This document shows positions 1 to 5,558 of a stretch of DNA of 10,073 bases, one piece after another. The stretch spans positions 1 to 10,073 of the forward strand of contig DASZMX010000134.1 of assembly GCA_035551475.1 (NCBI GenBank), read 5' to 3'. Position 1 is the first letter of the stretch. Every line of letters starts with the position of its first letter. The notes under the pieces are model-generated. The model had not been told where the DNA came from and did not search any database. It was given only the letters and a program-made list of their open reading frames with translations. Both the position numbers and the translations under genes were made by a program. The stretch is from DASZMX01 sp035551475 (GTDB lineage Bacteria > Verrucomicrobiota > Verrucomicrobiia > Limisphaerales > Palsa-1400).

Positions 1-1
1 C

Positions 2-1348
2 TCCGCCGGGGCCATTCTGCCTCCCAGCACCTACGCCTCGGAACAAGTCAGCGAGCGCACGCGTTATTTCGAGGGCGCCAACACGCTGCGCCTGGACCGC
101 AAATTCAACGATTGGCTGCTCGGCTCCGCCGGTTACCTTTATAGCAAGCTCGATGCGGATTCCGGCTTCAATCTTATCACCATGACGTTGCCCGGCTTTC
201 CCAGCCCCGGCGATCAACGCTGGAACGTGCCGCAAATCACGCTCGAAAAGGAATCCCATGTGGCGAACCTAAACGGGCTGTTCGGCCCCTGGGATGGGCT
301 GGTTATTTCCACCGGCGTGCAGGGCGAACTCACGCGCGAAGAAGGCATGGGCGGCGGCATGATCATCCAAGGTCCGCCCTTCACGCCCAACCCGGCCTTT
401 CTCAGTTCAGATTACGATCTTTCCTCCGTGCAAGGCACAGTCGGCCTGCGCTACAGCGGCATTCCTTTCACGTCCCTCTTCGCCGATGCCCAAGTGGAGG
501 AGCAGCGAATTGGACAATCGGAATCACTCTCCGCGGAGCGTAATGTTGACAAAGGCGTTCTCTCCCAGGACACCGCCTTTACCAGCCAATGGACCGATTT
601 TCGCGCCGGCTTCAACACCTCGCCCTGGCGCAGCGTTTCGTTCACCGCCGACTACCATCGCAATCAGGACCAGAGCTGGTACAACAACGATCCCCTGCTG
701 CAGCCGCCGGGCTTTCACGACGGTTATCCCGGGTTCCTCTCCGCGCGCGACATCCTGACGGAGGAAGTGGAGACAAAACTCGCCCTTCGCCTGACCGCCC
801 GCCTCAAGACCACCCTCTCCTACCAATACCGCACGACGGGCTACGCCGAAACCACCGAGCCTTTTATTGACAGCGGCATCATTTATTCCCCCGGCGGCGG
901 CCTCGGCTCCGGGCGCGACCGCGAGAATATTTATTCCCTCAACACCACCTATTCCCCCACCGCGCGCCTCTTCCTTTCCGGCACATTTTCCTACCAGCGT
1001 TCCGTCGCGGAGAGCGCCAACGCCAATTCCCCCAGCATTGTTCCGTATCGCGGCGACATCTACAGCGTGATCGCCAACGCCGTTTATAATTTAAATGCCG
1101 CCACCGATGTTTTTGCCGGGGTCACGTATGCCGCCGCCAATTACGGGCAGCTCCAATCCACCGCTTTGCCGCTTGGGCTCGAATACACCGAGGAAAATGT
1201 GCAGGTGGGAATCACCCGCCGCTTTGGAAAGAACATCTCCAGCAAACTGCAATATCGCTACGGCTCCTACGACGACCCCAGCCTCGGCGGCGCCGCCAAT
1301 TACCGGGCGCATGCGGTTTTCCTGACGATGACCTATCGGATGAACTAA
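2..1348 (+). CDS. Outer-membrane beta-barrel protein, 5'-truncated by window edge (possibly MtrB/PioB-like)
   Basis: The reading frame is open from base 2 to a TAA stop at 1346-1348, giving 448 visible residues; the methionine at 182 is internal and the true start lies upstream of the window. The protein shows many short stretches of alternating polar and hydrophobic or aromatic residues ending in Tyr/Phe, separated by Gly/Asn/Ser/Pro-rich turns, as expected of amphipathic beta-strands. The last strand is AHAVFLTMTYRMN, close to a barrel C-terminal signature although it does not end in Phe. The ANYG, RRFGKN and LQYRYGSYDDPS segments near the end resemble large barrels found beside multihaem cytochromes (MtrB/PioB type). 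That family link is from memory and tentative, and no cytochrome gene is visible here. A generic porin or TonB-independent barrel is the alternative. It is confidently coding and probably outer-membrane; its substrate is unknown. Confidence 0.72.
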   Translation, partial: SAGAILPPSTYASEQVSERTRYFEGANTLRLDRKFNDWLLGSAGYLYSKLDADSGFNLITMTLPGFPSPGDQRWNVPQITLEKESHVANLNGLFGPWDGLVISTGVQGELTREEGMGGGMIIQGPPFTPNPAFLSSDYDLSSVQGTVGLRYSGIPFTSLFADAQVEEQRIGQSESLSAERNVDKGVLSQDTAFTSQWTDFRAGFNTSPWRSVSFTADYHRNQDQSWYNNDPLLQPPGFHDGYPGFLSARDILTEEVETKLALRLTARLKTTLSYQYRTTGYAETTEPFIDSGIIYSPGGGLGSGRDRENIYSLNTTYSPTARLFLSGTFSYQRSVAESANANSPSIVPYRGDIYSVIANAVYNLNAATDVFAGVTYAAANYGQLQSTALPLGLEYTEENVQVGITRRFGKNISSKLQYRYGSYDDPSLGGAANYRAHAVFLTMTYRMN

Positions 1349-2196
1349 CGGAAAGGGTCTTCCGGAATCCGCCCCACGATCAGATTTTTCGCGTGCGGAA
1401 ACGTGAATGTCGGCTCCCCGGCCACCACCGCCAGGCCGAAATCCAGAATCGCGTGGTTGCCCGTTTCTTCAATCACGATGGGCGGCAAAAATAAATTCAC
1501 CGCCGCGCCCTTCAAGGTCCCTTTGAAATTCTGCCACATCGAATCCCCGACGTCCTTGTCTTTGATCGAAGCCACGCTGACCTCCATCTTCGGCACGGCG
1601 GCCGTCCGGCGAAACGTCAGCGCATTGACCGTCGCCACCACTTCATTGTAAGACCGGAATTTGCCGTCGGCCCAATGCACGTCGCATAGCGTGATGGAGA
1701 CCGGGCTTTTGCCGCCGCGCGCATTGAACCGCAACCGCACCTCCGTGACCACCCGCACCCCATTGCTCATCACGCCTTCCACCTCGACGCTGATGGCTCC
1801 GCCGCCATTGACCACAATGGACTTCAACTGGCGCTGCATGGATCCTCCCGCTTTCAACTCACGCTCGCGTTTGTGAATTTGCAGGCCAATATCAACGAGG
1901 CTTTCCTGCAAGCCCCTCCCATCAAACTCAAAATCGCACGTCGTTACAAAACCAGAGCCGCTGGTGCGATGCGCCACCCCGACCATGTGCGCCTCCTGCG
2001 TGCTGCCGCGGCTCGTCACCGAAGCCAGCGGCTGCACGGAAATCAGGGGCACAAAATACATGAAATCCGACACCGGATTGCGGTCGGACACTCCGTTTCC
2101 CGCCACCAAATGGATCGTCGGCCCCGTCAACGCCTGGCCCTGCGCGACCACGGACCACAATGCGCCCCACAGGCACAAGCAACGCAGCAAATTCAT
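1345..2196 (-). CDS. Secreted or periplasmic protein of unknown function, downstream of fabH
   Basis: A 283-residue product is predicted from the ATG at 2196. I chose this start because it opens directly into a signal peptide (MNLLRC, then a hydrophobic core of about 13 residues, likely cleaved after AQGQA). It also begins 14 bp after the fabH stop. A GTG at 2217 would add seven residues and overlap fabH by 7 bp, so it cannot be excluded. The mature protein has no transmembrane segment. It looks beta-rich, with repeated Val-rich strands (for example ISVEVEGVMSNGVRVVTEVRLRF) and isolated cysteines. I do not recognise the family. Being last in the coaD-to-fabH run it is probably co-transcribed, but it need not share a function with lipid synthesis. 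Its TAG stop overlaps the TAA of the convergent barrel gene. Confidence 0.8.
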   Translation of the reverse strand: MNLLRCLCLWGALWSVVAQGQALTGPTIHLVAGNGVSDRNPVSDFMYFVPLISVQPLASVTSRGSTQEAHMVGVAHRTSGSGFVTTCDFEFDGRGLQESLVDIGLQIHKRERELKAGGSMQRQLKSIVVNGGGAISVEVEGVMSNGVRVVTEVRLRFNARGGKSPVSITLCDVHWADGKFRSYNEVVATVNALTFRRTAAVPKMEVSVASIKDKDVGDSMWQNFKGTLKGAAVNLFLPPIVIEETGNHAILDFGLAVVAGEPTFTFPHAKNLIVGRIPEDPFR

Positions 2197-2210
2197 GGGC
2201 CGGGAAGCTG

Positions 2211-3242
2211 TCACCACTCGATGACCGCAGCGCCCCAGGTAAGTCCGGCGCCAAAAACCACCAGCAATACAAGGTCGCCCCGCTGCACCCGTCCGCAGGT
2301 GACGGCTTCGTCCAAGGCAATGGCCACGGAAGCGGCGGAGGTGTTGCCGAATTTGTGCAGGTTGATGAACACCTGTTCCGGGCGCGCGTCGAGGCGTTCC
2401 GCCACCGCGTCAATAATCCGGCGGTTGGCCTGGTGCGGGATGATGCATTTGATCTGCGAAATATCCAGGTCGCAGCGCCGCAACGCCTCCTGCGCCGCGG
2501 TGCACATCGCGGTCACGGCATTTTTGAAAGTTTCCTTGCCGTCCATGCGCAGGAAATGCATCCCGGCCGCCAGCGACTCATGCGTCGGCGGGCAGGCGGA
2601 GCCGCCGCCCGGCATGCACAGCAAATCCGCCTTCGACCCGTCCGCCCCCATGCACGCCGTCAACAATCCGTGCGCGTTGGGCCGATGCCGCAGCACGGCC
2701 GCGCCGGCGCCGTCGCCGAACAAAACGCAGGTGTTGCGATCGCCCCAATTGATGATGGACGAAAGTTTTTCCGCGCCGATCACCAGCGCCGTTTCATAAG
2801 TCCGCGACATGATGAAATGCTGCCCGATCTCCAGCGCATAAATAAAACCGGAGCAAGCGGCCTCGATGTCAAACGCCGCCGCGCGCGTGGCGCCAATTTT
2901 CTTCTGCACCAGGCAGGCGGTGGACGGAAACGGCATGTCCGGCGTGATCGTGGCGACCACAATCAAATCAATTTCCGATGGCTGCACCTTGGCCCGTTCC
3001 AGCGCTAGACGCGCCGCGTTGGCCGCCAGATCCGAGGTGGTCTCGTGCTTGGAGGCAATGCGCCGCTCGCTGATGCCCGTGCGCGTAAGGATCCATTCGT
3101 CGGACGTGTCCACGATCTTTTCCAATTCGGCGTTGTTGAGCACCCGCTCCGGCACATAGGAGCCGACCGACAGGATGGAGCAGGTGCGGCCCACAAAGTT
3201 GTGATGGGCGCGCGGATTCTTGAGTTTCTTCAGGGTAGGCAT
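2211..3242 (-). CDS. fabH: Beta-ketoacyl-ACP synthase III (FabH)
   Basis: This 343-residue enzyme condenses acetyl-CoA (or another short acyl-CoA) with malonyl-ACP, the first elongation step of type II fatty-acid synthesis in the cytoplasm. The full Cys-His-Asn triad is visible: Cys130 in EAACSGF, His270 in IIPHQANRR and Asn300 in KFGNTSAAS. Other family signatures are TSDEWILTRTGISERR (46-61), LFGDGAGAAVL (174-184) and a glycine-rich GAGLTWGAAVIEW end. Homology to typical FabH begins at about residue 20, so there is an N-terminal extension of about 18 residues. A GTG at codon 17 is an alternative start that would remove most of it. The ATG at 3242 is preferred because it overlaps the plsX stop (TGATG), an arrangement typical of translational coupling. 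The product feeds the same acyl-ACP pool used by PlsX. Confidence 0.97.
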   Translation of the reverse strand: MPTLKKLKNPRAHHNFVGRTCSILSVGSYVPERVLNNAELEKIVDTSDEWILTRTGISERRIASKHETTSDLAANAARLALERAKVQPSEIDLIVVATITPDMPFPSTACLVQKKIGATRAAAFDIEAACSGFIYALEIGQHFIMSRTYETALVIGAEKLSSIINWGDRNTCVLFGDGAGAAVLRHRPNAHGLLTACMGADGSKADLLCMPGGGSACPPTHESLAAGMHFLRMDGKETFKNAVTAMCTAAQEALRRCDLDISQIKCIIPHQANRRIIDAVAERLDARPEQVFINLHKFGNTSAASVAIALDEAVTCGRVQRGDLVLLVVFGAGLTWGAAVIEW

Positions 3243-4264
3243 CAGGCTTTGGCCGCCGCAATGCGGTCATTGGCGGCGGCAATTTCGCGGACGATGATCT
3301 CATTGAGACGATGCTGCACGGCCTTGGTGCATTGGCCGATGGCGCTCGTGATCGCGCGTTCGCGCGCCGAGCCGTGGGCTTTAATGATGGTCCCATTCAG
3401 GCCGAGCAAGGGCGCACCGCCGTGATTGTCCGGATCCATGCGCTGGGCGATGGTCTTCAGCCCGGGTTTAACCAGCATGGCGCCCAATTTCCGGGTGGGG
3501 GTTTGGGTCACCTCGTCCTTGATCCAGGAAAAAAGGCCCTTGGCGAAGCTTTCGATGGTCTTGAGCACGATGTTGCCGACAAATCCGTCGCACACCACGA
3601 CATCCATCCGGTCGCTGAAAAGATCGTGCCCTTCGACATTGCCGATGAAATTTAGATCGACCATTTGGCAGAGCTTGTGGGCTTCCAAGGTCAATTCCGT
3701 GCCTTTATTGGGTTCGGCGCCATTGCTCAACAGACCGACGCGGGGGTTTTTATGCCCCAGAATTTCGCGCGCGTAAATACTGCCCATCACCGCGAAATGC
3801 ACAAGTTGATTCGGGCGGCACTCGACGCTGGCCCCGGCGTCCAACAGCACGTAATCATGCCCTCTTCCGGGGATGACAGTGGCAATGCAAGGACGGTCCA
3901 CCCCTTCGAGCGGACGCAACCGGATCGTGCTGGCGGCCACCAAGCCGCCAGTGTTCCCCGAGGAAATCAAGGCGTCGCCGCGCCCTTCCTTGATCAAATC
4001 GACCGCGCGCAGGATGGAGCAATCCTTCTTGCGGCGCAACGCCTCGACGGGTTTGTCTTCCATCGAAAGCGCCTCGGTGCAATGGAAGATGCGAATGCGC
4101 GGGTCTGGCTTGCCATGCGCGGCCAGCGCCGCCTCAATTTGCTCCTGGCGCCCGACCAAATAGACTTCTGAAATGGTGGCATGGGCTTGCAGAGCCAGGC
4201 GCACGCCCTCGACAATAACCCCTGCGCCGTGGTCGCCACCCATGACATCCACAACGATTCGCAT
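3242..4264 (-). CDS. plsX: Phosphate acyltransferase PlsX
   Basis: This 340-residue protein converts acyl-ACP and phosphate to acyl-phosphate, the donor used by PlsY to acylate glycerol-3-phosphate at the inner membrane. Family motifs appear in order: VDVMGGDHG (5-13), SSGNTGG (101-107), LLDAGASVECRP (140-151), GLLSNG (177-182), FIGNVEGHD (206-214) and VVCDGFVGN (223-231). The length is normal for the family. The ATG at 4264 opens directly into the conserved MRIVVDVMGGD start. No clear Shine-Dalgarno sequence precedes it: the bases before the ATG are T-rich and lie just after a hairpin. The gene follows rpmF by 47 bp and shares its last base with the fabH ATG, the standard rpmF-plsX-fabH order. 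Function is near certain from motifs and context together. Confidence 0.97.
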   Translation of the reverse strand: MRIVVDVMGGDHGAGVIVEGVRLALQAHATISEVYLVGRQEQIEAALAAHGKPDPRIRIFHCTEALSMEDKPVEALRRKKDCSILRAVDLIKEGRGDALISSGNTGGLVAASTIRLRPLEGVDRPCIATVIPGRGHDYVLLDAGASVECRPNQLVHFAVMGSIYAREILGHKNPRVGLLSNGAEPNKGTELTLEAHKLCQMVDLNFIGNVEGHDLFSDRMDVVVCDGFVGNIVLKTIESFAKGLFSWIKDEVTQTPTRKLGAMLVKPGLKTIAQRMDPDNHGGAPLLGLNGTIIKAHGSARERAITSAIGQCTKAVQHRLNEIIVREIAAANDRIAAAKA

Positions 4265-4272
4265 AAAGCAAA

Positions 4273-4300
4273 AGCGCGGAAGATGCCATCTGTCCGCGCT
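4273..4300 (-). promoter_or_regulatory. Hairpin in the rpmF-plsX gap, possible attenuator or translation control element
   Basis: On the minus strand AGCGCGGA pairs perfectly with TCCGCGCT. Inside, after one unpaired C, AGA pairs with TCT around a TGGCA loop, giving an 11-bp stem with a one-base bulge. It is followed by a short T-rich stretch (TTTGCTTT) that runs into the plsX ATG. The tail is interrupted, so it is a weak terminator at best. It also sits where a plsX Shine-Dalgarno would normally be, so it could reduce plsX translation or protect the rpmF 3' end. The structure is seen directly; the role is inferred. Confidence 0.45.
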
Positions 4301-4311
4301 CTAAAAAACGG

Positions 4312-4497
4312 CTAGGCCGCTTCCACAGTCATCACCTGGCGGCCTTTGTAAAAGCCGCAGGCGGGGCAAACCCGATGGGAAACAGCAGGCGCGCCGCATT
4401 GGGAGCAGACGCTCAGTTGCGGCACTTTCATGACGCTGTTGTAGGCGCGCCGCATGCGTTGGCGGCTGTGTGACGGTTTGCGTTTGGGAACACCCAT
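4312..4497 (-). CDS. rpmF: 50S ribosomal protein L32
   Basis: This 61-residue basic protein is a component of the large ribosomal subunit. It has the typical L32 start MGVPKRKPSHSRQRMRRA. A zinc ribbon follows, with all four cysteines present (Cys31, Cys34, Cys44, Cys47; CSQC and CPAC pairs), so this is the zinc-binding form rather than the cysteine-free paralogue made under zinc limitation. Length is normal. It starts 8 bp after the DUF177 stop, with only a weak AGAAG-like ribosome-binding site, which suggests dependence on translation of the upstream gene. It precedes plsX, as in many bacteria. Confidence 0.97.
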   Translation of the reverse strand: MGVPKRKPSHSRQRMRRAYNSVMKVPQLSVCSQCGAPAVSHRVCPACGFYKGRQVMTVEAA

Positions 4498-4505
4498 AAA
4501 ATCTT

Positions 4506-4976
4506 CTATTTAAATTTTAACTTATTCAATTCAGACCAGGCCGACGCATTTTCACTCTGGGCCGGCTCCGGCGCGATACGATTGGGCAGTCCGGCGCAAT
4601 CGCTTTCACACAACGGATGTTGCGGAAACCCGAGCAGAATATCCTCCCGGAGGACAGGCGTCAAGTCCACCGAATCATCCTTTAATTCAACCTTTTCCGG
4701 GCCATCCAGGGGCAAAAGCGCCGTCCAATCGCTCAATTCCAGCGTTTCCTGGAACGCTTTCAGGCACCGGGCGCACTCGCAATCCAGCCGCGCCCGCAAC
4801 GTCCCCTGCACCAAAATGCTCTGGTCGATCTTCTGCACCGTCAGGTCATATTCCAAAGGCTGGCGCAGATGCACCAGCTCGTCGGTCTCTTCCAGGCTCA
4901 ATTCCTCCGCCGGGATTTCCCCTTCCAGATAAAAATCCTTCTCCTCCAACTGATGCAGATTCACTCGCAATGGCAT
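4506..4976 (-). CDS. DUF177 family protein (YceD-like, 23S rRNA accumulation)
   Basis: This 156-residue cytoplasmic protein belongs to the family encoded immediately upstream of rpmF in most bacteria and linked to 23S rRNA accumulation in E. coli (YceD) and plants. The family signature is present: CECARCLKAF with cysteines at 66, 68 and 71, then a conserved acidic segment DDSVDLTPVLREDILLGFP, and a second cysteine pair at 123 and 127 (PLCESDCAGL). I chose the ATG at 4976 over a start at 5060. A strong AAAGGAGG Shine-Dalgarno lies 4 bases upstream of it, homology begins at MPLRVNLHQL, and the longer form would overlap the end of coaD. The C-terminal tail after residue 130 is Ala/Glu/Ser-rich and lacks family features. 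Confidence 0.9.
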   Translation of the reverse strand: MPLRVNLHQLEEKDFYLEGEIPAEELSLEETDELVHLRQPLEYDLTVQKIDQSILVQGTLRARLDCECARCLKAFQETLELSDWTALLPLDGPEKVELKDDSVDLTPVLREDILLGFPQHPLCESDCAGLPNRIAPEPAQSENASAWSELNKLKFK

Positions 4977-4990
4977 AATGCCTCCTTTGA

Positions 4991-5485
4991 TTATTTGGCT
5001 TTCGCACGCTGGCCATACTTCCCCTGCAAGGCCGTCTCCACATGCGGCGGCACAAAACAATGCACGCTGCCCCCCAGCCGCGCCACTTCCTTCACCATGC
5101 GCGAGCTCAAAAATGTGTAGGTTTCCCGGGGCATCATGAAAATCGTTTCCACCTTTTCGTTCAATTTACGATTCATCAAGGCCAGTTGAAATTCAAATTC
5201 AAAATCAGAGACAGCCCGCAATCCCCGGATGATTGCCACGCCCGCCTGCTCGGTCACGTAATCGACCAGCAACCCGTGAAAGTGCCCCACTTCGGTCTTG
5301 GGCTGGCCCTTGATCCCTTCGCGCACCAGCTCAATGCGCTCGCTCATCGTGAACAAGGGCCGTTTCTCGTCATTCTCCGCCACTGCCACCACCACCCGGT
5401 CGAACAGCTTCGACGCCCGATCAATAATATCCAAATGCCCATTCGTCAGCGGATCGAAACTGCCGGGATAAATCGCCGTTCGCAT
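4991..5485 (-). CDS. coaD: Pantetheine-phosphate adenylyltransferase (CoaD)
   Basis: This 164-residue cytoplasmic enzyme adenylylates 4'-phosphopantetheine to dephospho-CoA, the penultimate step of CoA synthesis. It has the nucleotidyltransferase start YPGSFDPLTNGH (6-17) with the TNGH nucleotide-binding motif. KRPLF follows at 41-45, then the RGLRAVSDFEFE segment (87-98) that contributes the conserved phosphate-contacting arginine. SSRMVKEVA (127-135) corresponds to the second family motif (ISSTxVRE in many homologues). Length is typical, and the ATG at 5485 opens directly into the conserved first strand MRTAIYPGSFDP. No strong Shine-Dalgarno is seen. It lies 59 bp after the GH2 gene and 14 bp before DUF177, so it probably heads or joins the coaD-to-fabH transcript. 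Confidence 0.97.
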   Translation of the reverse strand: MRTAIYPGSFDPLTNGHLDIIDRASKLFDRVVVAVAENDEKRPLFTMSERIELVREGIKGQPKTEVGHFHGLLVDYVTEQAGVAIIRGLRAVSDFEFEFQLALMNRKLNEKVETIFMMPRETYTFLSSRMVKEVARLGGSVHCFVPPHVETALQGKYGQRAKAK

Positions 5486-5518
5486 CGGACAGAATTAACA
5501 AGATTCCCGGGATTAGAA

Positions 5519-5558
5519 ATAAAAAATCCGGCCTCTCCCGCCGCCTATTCCGCGGCGG
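5519..5558 (-). terminator. Possible weak terminator after the GH2 gene
   Basis: On the minus strand CCGCCGC and GCGGCGG (5538-5558) form a perfect 7-bp stem around a 7-base loop that contains the GH2 stop codon. A run of six T residues (5521-5526) follows only after an 11-base gap, so this is not a textbook terminator. Partial read-through into coaD would be expected. Confidence 0.3.

Noticed and set aside
1873..3008. Overlapping + strand open frames across the fabH and secreted-protein genes
   Set aside because: They cross two well-supported minus-strand genes, have no recognisable motifs, and are rich in Arg/Ala/Pro as expected of shadows.
4977..5060. Longer DUF177 start at 5060
   Set aside because: It would overlap coaD by about 70 bases and add residues without family similarity, whereas the ATG at 4976 has a strong Shine-Dalgarno.
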